NCBI RefSeq assembly: GCF_030695035.1
Contig: NZ_JAUYTT010000001.1
Coordinates: 124,001-188,000 of the forward strand
Length of the DNA stretch: 64,000 bases
Reading direction: 5' to 3'
Source: Frigidibacter sp.
GTDB taxonomy: Bacteria; Pseudomonadota; Alphaproteobacteria; Rhodobacterales; Rhodobacteraceae
Shown here: positions 8,565-16,977 of the stretch, one piece after another
Position numbering within the stretch: position 1 is the stretch's first letter
How the letters are laid out: each line of letters starts with the position of its first letter
Translations under genes and position numbers: made by a program
Notes under the pieces: generated by a model
Told to the model about the DNA's origin: nothing
The model's input: the letters and a program-made list of their open reading frames with translations, nothing else
The model's database searches: none

Positions 8565-9554
8565 GTGCAGCTGTTCATCGACCTCAATGCAGCACTGATC
8601 GCCAATCTTGGCCCGCTTGGTCCGCTTTATGCGGTGGGCGGGCTGGGCCTGCTGTTGATCCTTGCCATGCTGCCGTTGATGATGCGCAAGTCCCCCGACC
8701 CGCTGGAAAAGCTGCGGCAGAGCAATCTGAACGCCCAAGCCGCCGCCCGCGCCAAAGAGCCGGCGCGCAAGATGCTGCGGTCGGGCAAGACCGACAAGCT
8801 GGAGAAATTCGCGGGCTTCCTCGAACCGCAGAACGAAGAGGAAATGACTTCGGCGCGACTGAAGCTGACCCGCGCCGGCTATCGCGGCAAATCGGCGGTG
8901 CGCACCTTCCACGCCGCACAGTTCGTGCTGGGGATCGGGCTGCTGATCCTGGGCGTCATCTACACGCTGATCAAATCCCAGAACGGCCAGATGTCGTCGA
9001 CCTACATGATCCTCTACACGCTGGGGCCGGCGGTCGCGGGCTATTACCTGCCGCGCTACTGGGTCGATAAACGCGTCGAGAGCCGGCAGAAGGAAATGCA
9101 GAACGGCTTCCCCGACGCGCTGGACATGCTTCTGGTCTGCGTCGAGGCTGGCCAGTCCGTCGATCAAGCGATCATCCGCGTGGCCAAGGAACTGGAGGCA
9201 GGCTTCCCCGCCTTGGCCGAAGAGTTCGAGATGGTCGCCTATGAGGTGAAGGCCGGCAAGGAAAAGGCCACCGTTCTGCGCGGCTTTGCCGAACGCGCCG
9301 GCCTGCCCGACATCTCGTCCTTCGTCACCGTGATGATCCAGTCGCAGACCTTCGGCACCTCGATCGCCGACGCGCTACGCGTCTATGCCGCCGACATGCG
9401 CGACAAGCGGGTGATGCGCGCCGAGGAACTGGCCAACAAGCTGCCCACCAAGATCACCCTTGGCACGATGATGTTCACCGTGCCGCCGCTGCTGATCATC
9501 CTTGTGGGGCCGTCGATTCATTCTATGCTGGGGCTGTTCGAAAGCATGCGGTAA
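8565..9554 (+). CDS. tadC: Tad inner-membrane platform protein TadC
   Basis: A 329-residue T2SF-domain protein, paralogous partner of TadB. It has an N-terminal membrane segment (about 20-41), a pair around 115-160, the cytoplasmic segment FPDALDMLLVCVEAGQSVDQ, and a C-terminal hydrophobic end. The only start close to the tadB stop is GTG at 8565. No strong ribosome binding site is visible, so translation is probably coupled to tadB. Four bases separate its stop from the next gene. Confidence 0.94.
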   Translation: MQLFIDLNAALIANLGPLGPLYAVGGLGLLLILAMLPLMMRKSPDPLEKLRQSNLNAQAAARAKEPARKMLRSGKTDKLEKFAGFLEPQNEEEMTSARLKLTRAGYRGKSAVRTFHAAQFVLGIGLLILGVIYTLIKSQNGQMSSTYMILYTLGPAVAGYYLPRYWVDKRVESRQKEMQNGFPDALDMLLVCVEAGQSVDQAIIRVAKELEAGFPALAEEFEMVAYEVKAGKEKATVLRGFAERAGLPDISSFVTVMIQSQTFGTSIADALRVYAADMRDKRVMRAEELANKLPTKITLGTMMFTVPPLLIILVGPSIHSMLGLFESMR

Positions 9555-9558
9555 TTGA

Positions 9559-10140
9559 ATGATCCTTGGCAGGGCACTGGCCCTTGCAGCCACATGTCTG
9601 CTCGCCGCCTGTCAATCGACGGGCGGTTTGCCTTTGGGGGGCGGCGATCCCTATGCGCCCTCGGGACGCGGCCGCGGCGAGGCGGTGGACGGGCTGACCG
9701 TCGGCCACCGGCTGATGGAGGCGGGCGAATACGATCTCGCGCTGCGCGCCTATTACCGCGCGGCCGGCACCATGGGGGCAACTGTTGATGTGCTGTCGGC
9801 CATCGGGTCGGCCAATCTGCGGCTGGGGCGGCTGGGTCAGGCCGAGGCGATGCTGCGCCGCGCCATTGATGAGGACGAACGCTTCGTCCCGGCCTGGAAC
9901 AACCTTGGCGTCGCGCTGATGGAAATGGGCGAGCCGGCCGAGGCCAGCCGCGTGTTCCGCACCGCCTATGCGCTCGACAGTGGCGAATCAGACGCCATCC
10001 GCGAAAATCTGCGCCTGGCGCTCGCGCAGATTGAAAATACGGCGTATGATGAGCCCAAAGATATAACAAACTACAAGCTGGTTCGTCGCGGCTATGGGGA
10101 ATACCTGCTGCTGGGCGCGCCCGAGGTCGAGCAGTTATAA
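9559..10140 (+). CDS. tadD: Tad-locus TPR lipoprotein (TadD-like, first)
   Basis: A 193-residue lipoprotein with lipobox LLAAC (Cys18), a Gly-rich linker and about three tetratricopeptide repeats (around 50-155, for example FVPAWNNLGVALMEMGEPAEASRVF split over two helices). TadD is the pilotin-like lipoprotein needed for the secretin and pilus output in tad loci. It is followed 8 bases later by a second TPR lipoprotein. I cannot tell which of the two is the functional TadD; both may act together. Confidence 0.85.
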   Translation: MILGRALALAATCLLAACQSTGGLPLGGGDPYAPSGRGRGEAVDGLTVGHRLMEAGEYDLALRAYYRAAGTMGATVDVLSAIGSANLRLGRLGQAEAMLRRAIDEDERFVPAWNNLGVALMEMGEPAEASRVFRTAYALDSGESDAIRENLRLALAQIENTAYDEPKDITNYKLVRRGYGEYLLLGAPEVEQL

Positions 10141-10148
10141 GGACGCCA

Positions 10149-11009
10149 ATGATGCGCCACCCCGTGTTGCTGACGCTGTGCCTTGGCGCGGCGGCCCTGT
10201 TGTCTGGCTGTGGGGGCACCTCTGACGCTGATGTCGAACGCGCCGTGAAAAGCGTCAACGTCATTGACGAAACCAACCTCAACGACATCATGCTGACCGT
10301 GGCCGACCCGAATGAGGCAGTCGCCTATTTCCAGCGCGCCACGTCGGAACAGCCCGACCGGATCGACCTGCGCCGGGGGCTTGCCCGGTCGCTGGTGCGC
10401 GCCAAGCGCCCGACCGAGGCGGCCGCGCTCTGGACCCAGATCATCGCCAGCCCCGAGGGCACGGCGGATGACCGCGTCGAGTATGCCGACACCCTGATCC
10501 GCGCAGGCGACTGGAAGCGCGCCGAGGCAGAGCTGAACAAGGTGCCGCCAACGCATGAGACCTATGAGCGCTACCGGCTGGAAGCGATGGTCGCCGACAG
10601 CAACAAGAACTGGGCCAAGGCCGACAGCTTCTATGAAATCGCTGCGGGGCTGACGACCCGGCCCGCCAACGTCCTGAACAACTGGGGCTATTCCAAGCTG
10701 AACCGCCGCGACTTCGCTGGTGCCGAAAAGCTGTTCAACGAGGCGCTGACCCATGACGAGGGGCTGTTCACCGCCAAGAACAATCTGATCATGGCGCGGG
10801 CCGGGCAGCGCAAATATGACATGCCCATCGTGCAGATGAACCAGACCGAACGGGCGATGCTGCTGTATACGGCCGCGCTGTCGGCGATCAAGCAGGGCGA
10901 TGTCACCATCGGCAAGGGCCTTCTGCGGGACGCCATCGAGACCCATCCCCAGCATTTCGAGGAAGCGGTCCGCGCTCTCGGGGCGTTGGAAGCCGGCGGG
11001 CAGGGTTAA
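10149..11009 (+). CDS. Tad-locus TPR lipoprotein (second)
   Basis: A 286-residue lipoprotein: signal peptide with lipobox LSGC (Cys21), then a helical TPR array over about residues 55-275 (PDRIDLRRGLARSLVRAKRP, RPANVLNNWGYSKLNRRDF, EGLFTAKNNLIMARAG). It belongs to the same TadD-type group as the previous gene but is longer and not a recent duplicate. It probably sits on the inner face of the outer membrane as an assembly factor for the pilus. The operon context on both sides is tight (8 and 3 bases). Confidence 0.84.
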   Translation: MMRHPVLLTLCLGAAALLSGCGGTSDADVERAVKSVNVIDETNLNDIMLTVADPNEAVAYFQRATSEQPDRIDLRRGLARSLVRAKRPTEAAALWTQIIASPEGTADDRVEYADTLIRAGDWKRAEAELNKVPPTHETYERYRLEAMVADSNKNWAKADSFYEIAAGLTTRPANVLNNWGYSKLNRRDFAGAEKLFNEALTHDEGLFTAKNNLIMARAGQRKYDMPIVQMNQTERAMLLYTAALSAIKQGDVTIGKGLLRDAIETHPQHFEEAVRALGALEAGGQG

Positions 11010-11012
11010 GCG

Positions 11013-11540
11013 ATGCTGGGCGTTTCCCCGCAGACTGCGGCGCTGGTGTTTCTGGTTCTGGTGACGCCAGTGGCGCTGCATGTCTGCTGGTCGGACCTCA
11101 AGTTCATGAAGATCCGCAATGGTGCGGGGCGGCTGCTGCTGGTGATCTTTGCGGTGGCGGGATTTCTGGTGCTGCCGGTCGAGGTCTGGGCCTGGCGCTG
11201 GCTGCATTACGTGGTGATCCTGGCCGTCGGGTTCATCTTGCACCTCGTCGCCGGGGTCGGCGCCGGTGATGTGAAGTTCGCCGCGGCCGCCGCGCCCTTC
11301 GTGGCGGTAGAGCAGGCGCCGCTGATCCCGCCGCTCTTCGCCGCCTTCTTGCTGGGCGCCTTCACCATGCACCGCATCGCCCGCTCCATCCCCGCCGTGC
11401 GCCAGCAAACGCCCGACTGGGTCAGCTGGACGCGCAAGGACTTCCCGATGGGCCTCGCCATTGCGGGAACCGTGGTGTGCTATCTGATTTTCGCGGCCTT
11501 CCCCGAGACATACGGGGCGTTCTTCCCAAGCAAGATATAA
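11013..11540 (+). CDS. cpaA: Prepilin peptidase CpaA/TadV
   Basis: A 175-residue membrane aspartyl protease of the A24 family that removes the leader of the Flp prepilins. The first catalytic Asp is in CWSDLKFMKIRN (D28). The second is in the GxGD motif VGAGDVKF (D86). It has about five membrane segments and no methyltransferase domain, so it is the short Tad type. It is the last gene of the run that starts at cpaB. No tadE/F/G pseudopilin genes are in this window. The gap 11541-11734 follows. Confidence 0.93.
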   Translation: MLGVSPQTAALVFLVLVTPVALHVCWSDLKFMKIRNGAGRLLLVIFAVAGFLVLPVEVWAWRWLHYVVILAVGFILHLVAGVGAGDVKFAAAAAPFVAVEQAPLIPPLFAAFLLGAFTMHRIARSIPAVRQQTPDWVSWTRKDFPMGLAIAGTVVCYLIFAAFPETYGAFFPSKI

Positions 11541-11658
11541 AGCGAGGTCCGCCAAGCAGGCTGGGCCGCCCAGGCGGCGGCGCCCGCAGCTTTGCGAAAC
11601 GATTGCCTGCCAGCGGTCACCGACAGACCCCGGCCGCGAAGGATGCGGTGCATTTCCA

Positions 11659-11687
11659 TTGTTGGACGCTCCCCCCGCAGATAGAAT
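11659..11687 (+). promoter_or_regulatory. Possible sigma-70-type promoter for the AAA+ gene
   Basis: TTGTTG (11659-11664) and TAGAAT (11682-11687) are separated by exactly 17 bases. The -10 box matches five of six consensus positions; the -35 box is weak. It lies 48 bases before the ATG of the AAA+ gene, which suggests that gene is transcribed separately from the tad operon. Confidence 0.35.
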
Positions 11688-11695
11688 CGTACAAA

Positions 11696-11721
11696 AGCCA
11701 AGCGCAGTAGCCAAGCGCAGT
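11696..11721 (+). repeat. Two tandem 13-bp direct repeats
   Basis: AGCCAAGCGCAGT occurs twice back to back (11696-11708 and 11709-11721), between the putative promoter and the start codon of the AAA+ gene. It could be a regulator binding site or a slippage product. Confidence 0.85.
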
Positions 11722-11734
11722 CAGGGACATCCGC

Positions 11735-13045
11735 ATGAACATGCAGGCCACCGCCGTCACCGCCCCGCCCGCCCCGCGCACGATGGCCGAAACCGGGCTG
11801 TCGATGGTGATGATGCGGGACATCCTCCTGAAGACCATGTTCCGGATGAACCTTGAACTGGTCCCCGATATCGCCCGCATCTGCTGCGTGCAGGTCAGCG
11901 TGGCGCAAGAGCTGGTGGACCTCGCGCGCAGCCAGCGCCTGCTGGAGGCGACGGGCACGCTGCACGCCACCTCGGGCAGTGCGATGGGCTATCAGCTGAC
12001 CGATGCCGGCAAGGCCCGCGCGCTGGATGCCCTCGCGCAGTCGGAGTATTTCGGCGCGATGCCGGTTCCGATGGACAGCTACCGCGAACAGATCATGCGG
12101 CAGTCGATCCGCAACATCACCCTGACCCGCGCGCAGCTGACAAAGGCGATGGGACACCTGATCCTGCCGCCCGCTTTGCTGGACCAGCTGGGCCCGGCAG
12201 TGGGCTCTGGCCGGTCGGTACTGATGTATGGCCCGCCCGGCAACGGCAAGTCGAGCATTTCCAACGGCATCCGCGACGCCCTCGGCGACCGGATCTATGT
12301 GCCGCTGGCCATCGAATATTCCGGGCAGGTCATCACCGTCTATGACCCGATCGTGCATTCCTCCGCCGAGGCCGCGGTGGAGGATGCGACAACACTTCGC
12401 CGAAACGCCAACCGCTTCGACACCCGCTATGTGCTGTGCGACCGCCCGACGGTGATCACCGGGGGCGAGCTGACGCTGGAGATGCTGGACCTGACCTACA
12501 ACCCCACGGCGCGGACCTATACCGCGCCCCTGCAGCTGAAATCCACCGGGGGCGTGTTCATCGTCGATGACCTTGGCCGACAAGCAGAGCCGCCGCAGAA
12601 GCTGGTCAACCGCTGGATCGTGCCGCTGGAGGAAAGCAAGGACATCCTGACCCTGCAATCGGGCGAGAAGTTCGAGGTGCCCTTTGACACGCTGGTGATC
12701 TTCTCCACCAACTTCCACCCCAACAGCATCTTCGACAAGGCCGCGCTGCGGCGGATCTTCTTCAAGATCAAGATCGACGGGCCGAGCCAGGAGAACTTCC
12801 TGAAGATCTTCGCGCTCGTCGCGCGCAAGAAGCGGGTGCCACTGAACGAAAAGGCGCTGATCCACCTCTTGAAGGTAAAGTACCCGACCATCGACAACGT
12901 CTATGCCAACTACCAGCCGGTGTTCCTGATCGACCAGATGATCGCCATCTGCGAGTTCGAGGGCATCCCGCACCAGATGTCGCCCGAGCTGATCGACCGG
13001 GCCTGGGCCAACATGTTCGTGGACGATTCAGAGGTGGAGCACTGA
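11735..13045 (+). CDS. AAA+ ATPase with N-terminal helical/winged-helix region, role unknown
   Basis: A 436-residue soluble protein. The first 110 residues look like a helical or winged-helix module (VPDIARICCVQVSVAQELVD and GSAMGYQLTDAGKARALDAL). The AAA+ core has Walker A YGPPGNGKSS (residues 165-174), Walker B in GGVFIVDDLGRQAEPP, sensor 1 in VIFSTNFHP and a possible arginine finger in ALRRIFFKIKI. I recognise it as an uncharacterised ATPase that is common beside tad genes in Rhodobacterales; its function is not known to me. All ATPase residues are present. It may remodel a partner connected with pilus assembly or its regulation, but only its location suggests that. Confidence 0.8.
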   Translation: MNMQATAVTAPPAPRTMAETGLSMVMMRDILLKTMFRMNLELVPDIARICCVQVSVAQELVDLARSQRLLEATGTLHATSGSAMGYQLTDAGKARALDALAQSEYFGAMPVPMDSYREQIMRQSIRNITLTRAQLTKAMGHLILPPALLDQLGPAVGSGRSVLMYGPPGNGKSSISNGIRDALGDRIYVPLAIEYSGQVITVYDPIVHSSAEAAVEDATTLRRNANRFDTRYVLCDRPTVITGGELTLEMLDLTYNPTARTYTAPLQLKSTGGVFIVDDLGRQAEPPQKLVNRWIVPLEESKDILTLQSGEKFEVPFDTLVIFSTNFHPNSIFDKAALRRIFFKIKIDGPSQENFLKIFALVARKKRVPLNEKALIHLLKVKYPTIDNVYANYQPVFLIDQMIAICEFEGIPHQMSPELIDRAWANMFVDDSEVEH

Positions 13046-13065
13046 AGGCTCAGGCGCCGATGGTG

Positions 13066-13695
13066 CTATAGGCCGATCCGCGCCGCCAGCGCGTCCCAGC
13101 CCGCCAGCGCCTGCTGGTGCAGCGCGAAGTCCGCGGTCCGCTCCTCGCGCAGCCGAGCCTCCAGCTCCGGCGACAAGGCCAGCTCGGCGACGGGCGAGAC
13201 GTTCACCGCATCGGGTTCTGCCACAGTTTCCAGCTTGCGCCGCAGATAGGCGGCGGCCTCATCGAAGCGCTCATACGGGAACAGTGCCGTCACGCCGCAG
13301 CTGCCATCCGCGCGGGCCATGAAGTCGGTTTGCGAGCCGAGCCGCGAGGGTTGCGGCGGGGTATCCGAGAGATAGCCCGCGATGAACTCTTCAAAGCTCA
13401 TGCCGCGAGTGCTGTTCTGCGGGGCCTTCATCCCCGGCCGGGCGCGGTAGCGATACCAGCTGCCCAGCCAGTCGAGCGGCTCGCGCACCAGTGCCACCAG
13501 ATCCGGTTCCTCGGGGCAGAGCGCGCGCACCTTCGGCTCCATCCGCGCCTCATAGGTGCGCATGTTCGTGTGCCGGCGCGCCGGGGCGCCGGTCAGCCGC
13601 ACGTCGCAACTGGGCGCCAGCGCGTATTCCAGCGCGGTGGAGCCGGTCTTGGGCGTGGCAAACAGCACGAGGGACTGTGCGTAGGAGATCAGCAT
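13066..13695 (-). CDS. Sulfotransferase-like P-loop protein
   Basis: A 209-residue protein with a 5'-phosphosulfate-binding-type loop near the start, FATPKTGSTALE (12-23), and a second conserved region PDLVALVREPLDWLGSWYRYR. Both are typical of PAPS-dependent sulfotransferases, which move sulfate from PAPS to hydroxyl or amino groups. The substrate cannot be told. It is shorter than many family members. It is convergent with the AAA+ gene (20 bases apart) and divergent from the helicase at 13797. Related Rhodobacterales proteins are often mislabelled as kinases. Confidence 0.75.
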   Translation of the reverse strand: MLISYAQSLVLFATPKTGSTALEYALAPSCDVRLTGAPARRHTNMRTYEARMEPKVRALCPEEPDLVALVREPLDWLGSWYRYRARPGMKAPQNSTRGMSFEEFIAGYLSDTPPQPSRLGSQTDFMARADGSCGVTALFPYERFDEAAAYLRRKLETVAEPDAVNVSPVAELALSPELEARLREERTADFALHQQALAGWDALAARIGL

Positions 13696-13796
13696 CAGGG
13701 GTCCGGGGCCGTTGAAGGTTGCTCCGGGATAAGGGCCCCGGCTTTCGGTGGCAAGACCCCTGCCAAGTTGCGTCGCCGCACCTTATCTTCTGCGGC

Positions 13797-16199
13797 ATGA
13801 ACAGCCTGCCGCCCCCCATCACCGACTGGTTCGCCGCCCGGAGCTGGTCGCTGCACCCGCATCAAACGGAGATGCTGGCCCGCGCCGGGGAACCCGCCCT
13901 GCTGCTGATCGCGCCCACGGGGGGCGGCAAGACGCTTGCGGGCTTCCTGCCGACGCTGGCGGAACTGGCCTCCGCGCCACGCCCGGGGCTGCATACTCTC
14001 TACATCTCGCCGCTGAAGGCGTTGGCCGCCGACATCCGCCGCAACCTCACCGCGCCGATTGCCGAGATGGGCTTGCCGATCCGGGTCGAGGACCGCACCG
14101 GCGACACCACCACCACACAGCGCAAGCGCCAGCGCGCCGACCCGCCACAGATCCTGCTGACCACGCCCGAAAGCCTCGCGCTGCTGCTGAGCTATGAGGA
14201 TGCGCCGCGGATCTTCGACGGGCTGCAGCGGGTGATCGTGGACGAGATCCATGCGCTGGCTGAAAGCAAGCGCGGCGATCAGCTGATGCTGGGCCTTGCG
14301 CGGCTGGCCACCCTCGCGCCCGGGCTGCGCCGGGTAGGGCTGTCGGCGACGGTGGAAGATCCGCCGGCTCTGGCCCGCTTCATGGCCTCTGCCCCGCAGC
14401 CCTGCGCCGTGTTGCATGCCGATCCGGGGCCGGACCCCGACATCACCATGATGCGCACCACCGCGCCGCCGCCCTGGTCGGGCGGCGGCGGGCGCTATGC
14501 GATCCCTGACATTCTGGATCAGGTCCGCGCCCACCAGACCACGCTGATCTTCCACAACACCCGCGCACAGGCCGAGATCTTCTTTCACGACCTCTGGCTG
14601 CAGAATACGGGTGACCTGCCCATCGGCATCCACCACGGCAGCCTTGCGCGGGAGCAGCGCGAGCGGGTGGAGGCGGCGATGGTGGCGGGCGTGCTGCGCG
14701 CCATCGTCTGCACCGGCAGCCTCGATCTGGGCATCGACTGGGGCAATGTCGATCTGGTGATCCAGGTCGGCGCGCCCAAGAACGTGAAACGGCTGGTGCA
14801 GCGGATCGGCCGGGCAAACCACCGCTACAACGCGCCGTCCAAGGCGATGCTGGTGCCCGCCAACCGCTTCGAGGTGGTGGAGTGCATCGCGGCGCTACAA
14901 GCGGTGCAGGCGCATGACCTCGATGGCGATCCGCGCGGGCCGGGGCCGCTCGACGTGCTGTGCCAGCATATCCTTGCCACCGCCTGCGCCGGGCCGTTCG
15001 ATGCGGGGGCGTTCTATGCCGAGGTGACGCGCGCCGGTCCCTACGCCGCCCTGCCCCGCGCCGATTTCGACGCCTGCCTCGAGTTCTGCGCAACCGGCGG
15101 CTATGCGCTGCGCGCCTATGACCGCTGGCGGCGACTTATGCAGCGGGGCGATGGCCTGTGGCAGCTGCGCGACCCGCGCACGTCCCGGATGATCCGCATG
15201 AACCTTGGCACCATCGTCGATACCGAAAAGCTGAAGGTCCGGATGAAGGGCCGCGGCGGCACCCCGCTGGGAGAGGTGGAGGAGGCCTTTGCCGCCTCGC
15301 TGTCGCAGGGCGACACCTTCCTGATGGGCGGCCAGGTGGTGCGCTTCGACGGGCTCCGCGAGCTGACGGTGGAGGTGACCCGCGATCCGGGGCGAGAGCC
15401 GAAGCTGGCGGTGTTCGACGGCACCAAATTCGCCACCTCGACCCAGCTGTCGGACCGCATTCTGGCGATCCTGAACAGCGGCGACTGGTCGGCCCTGCCC
15501 CCCGCCACCCAGGGCTGGCTGGCGCTGCAGGCCGAGGTGTCGGTGATGCCGCAGCGCAACCGGCTGCTGGTGGAGAGCTTCCCCTATGAGGGGCGCGAGC
15601 ACCTGTGTATCTGGGGCTTTGCCGGGCGCAATGCGCAGCAGACGCTGGGATTGCTCGCCACCAAGCGGATGGAGGAGCGGGGGCTGCACCCGCTTGGCTT
15701 CGTCGCCACCGACTATGCGGTGCTGATCTGGGGGCTGGACGCGGTGCTGGATGCGGGCCCGCTGCTCGACGCGGCAGGCCTGCGCGAGGGGCTGGAGGGA
15801 TGGCTGGCGGGCAACGCGGTGATGAAGCGCAGCTTCCGCACCACGGCGCAGATCGCCGGGCTGATCGAGCGCAACCTGCCCGGCCAGCGCAAGTCCGGGC
15901 GGCAGGCGACGTTTTCGACCGACATCCTCTATGACACGCTGCGCCGCCACGACCCGGGCCATCTGATGCTGCGGATCACCGCGGAAGAGGCGATGCGCGG
16001 GCTGGTGGATTTCGGCCGCATCGAGGAGATGCTGGACCGGATCGGCGGGCGCATCGACACGCGGCGGCTGGAGCGGATCCCGCCCCTGGCCGCGCCGCTG
16101 TTCCTTGAAATGGGGCGAGTGCCGGTGCAGGGTGCGGGCCGCGAGCGGCTGCTGGCGGAAGCGGCAGAGCGGTTGATGGTGGCGGCGGGTCTGGCGTAG
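13797..16199 (+). CDS. Ligase-associated DNA damage response DEXH helicase (Lhr-type)
   Basis: An 800-residue Lhr-core helicase. It has the Q-like region LHPHQTEMLARAGE, Walker A APTGGGKT (Lys45), DEIH box VIVDEIHALAESKRGDQ, motif III GLSATVED, motif IV/V TGSLDLGIDWGNVDLVIQ and motif VI QRIGRANHR, then the Lhr winged-helix and C-terminal domains. In many proteobacteria this helicase is encoded with an ATP-dependent DNA ligase, an exonuclease-like protein and PdeM as a DNA repair set. Only helicase and pdeM occur here. The ATG at 13797 matches the usual start. An upstream in-frame ATG would add 26 unrelated residues. 49 bases separate it from pdeM. Confidence 0.93.
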   Translation: MNSLPPPITDWFAARSWSLHPHQTEMLARAGEPALLLIAPTGGGKTLAGFLPTLAELASAPRPGLHTLYISPLKALAADIRRNLTAPIAEMGLPIRVEDRTGDTTTTQRKRQRADPPQILLTTPESLALLLSYEDAPRIFDGLQRVIVDEIHALAESKRGDQLMLGLARLATLAPGLRRVGLSATVEDPPALARFMASAPQPCAVLHADPGPDPDITMMRTTAPPPWSGGGGRYAIPDILDQVRAHQTTLIFHNTRAQAEIFFHDLWLQNTGDLPIGIHHGSLAREQRERVEAAMVAGVLRAIVCTGSLDLGIDWGNVDLVIQVGAPKNVKRLVQRIGRANHRYNAPSKAMLVPANRFEVVECIAALQAVQAHDLDGDPRGPGPLDVLCQHILATACAGPFDAGAFYAEVTRAGPYAALPRADFDACLEFCATGGYALRAYDRWRRLMQRGDGLWQLRDPRTSRMIRMNLGTIVDTEKLKVRMKGRGGTPLGEVEEAFAASLSQGDTFLMGGQVVRFDGLRELTVEVTRDPGREPKLAVFDGTKFATSTQLSDRILAILNSGDWSALPPATQGWLALQAEVSVMPQRNRLLVESFPYEGREHLCIWGFAGRNAQQTLGLLATKRMEERGLHPLGFVATDYAVLIWGLDAVLDAGPLLDAAGLREGLEGWLAGNAVMKRSFRTTAQIAGLIERNLPGQRKSGRQATFSTDILYDTLRRHDPGHLMLRITAEEAMRGLVDFGRIEEMLDRIGGRIDTRRLERIPPLAAPLFLEMGRVPVQGAGRERLLAEAAERLMVAAGLA

Positions 16200-16202
16200 C
16201 AG

Positions 16203-16248
16203 CGGGGGCCAGCCCCCGCACCCCCGGGATATTTGGACCAAAACGAAG
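16203..16248 (+). repeat. Dispersed repeat family B, copy 1
   Basis: GGGGGCC-A-GCCCCC type hairpin followed by GCACCCCCGGGATATTTGG and CCAAAACGAAG. The same arrangement occurs at 39341-39388 and as an inverted pair at 55588-55718. This copy fills the whole gap between the helicase and pdeM and ends exactly at the pdeM start codon. Confidence 0.85.
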
Positions 16249-16977
16249 ATGAAGACGGGTTTCGAGTTCGTTCTGGCGGGGGCGCGGCTGCTGGCGCGGG
16301 CGGCGGGGACTTTGTGGTGGGCGGAGGCGGGGCTGCTCTGTGTGTCCGACCTGCATCTGGGCAAGTCGGAGCGCATCGCCCGGCGGGGGGGCACGCTGCT
16401 GCCGCCCTATGAGACGGTGGACACCCTGGAGCGGCTGGATACCGAGATCGCGGCGCTGGATCCCTCGGTGGTGATCTGCCTTGGCGACAGTTTCGATGAT
16501 CTGCGGGCGGCGGAACTGCCCGAATCCGAGGCGCTGTGGCTGGCGCGGCTGATGGCGGGGCGGCGCTGGATCTGGATCGCGGGCAACCATGATCCGGGAC
16601 CGGTGGGGCTTGGCGGCGCATATCTGGCGGAATGGGCCGAAGGGCCGCTGGTGTTTCGCCATATCGCCGTGCCAGGGGCGGGGCCGGGCGAGGTGTCGGG
16701 ACATTACCACCCCAAGGCGCGGATCACGGCACAGGGGCAGTCGTTGTCGCGCCCCTGTTTCCTGATCGACGGGGCGCGGATGATCCTGCCCGCTTTTGGC
16801 ACCTATACCGGCGGGCTTGTCACCACCGACCCGGCGCTGGAGGCGCTGATGGGGCCTGATGCGGTGGCGGTGCTGACCGGGCCACGGGCGATCTGCCTGC
16901 CCATGCCCCGCGTCCCCCCCGGCCCCGCGATCAGCCCGGCCAACGCTCTGCGACAGAGGCCTGGAAGGCGCGGCTGA
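16249..16977 (+). CDS. pdeM: Ligase-associated DNA damage response endonuclease PdeM
   Basis: A 242-residue calcineurin-like metallophosphoesterase. The metal ligands are visible in order: SDLHLG (D34, H36), CLGDSFDDL (D80), AGNHD (N113, H114) and GHYHPKA (H152, H154). PdeM nucleases accompany Lhr-type helicases and a DNA ligase in repair operons, and the helicase lies directly upstream. The start ATG has no strong ribosome binding site; the leader is a family B repeat. The last 47 bases overlap the 3' end of the LytTR regulator gene on the other strand. Confidence 0.92.
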   Translation: MKTGFEFVLAGARLLARAAGTLWWAEAGLLCVSDLHLGKSERIARRGGTLLPPYETVDTLERLDTEIAALDPSVVICLGDSFDDLRAAELPESEALWLARLMAGRRWIWIAGNHDPGPVGLGGAYLAEWAEGPLVFRHIAVPGAGPGEVSGHYHPKARITAQGQSLSRPCFLIDGARMILPAFGTYTGGLVTTDPALEALMGPDAVAVLTGPRAICLPMPRVPPGPAISPANALRQRPGRRG

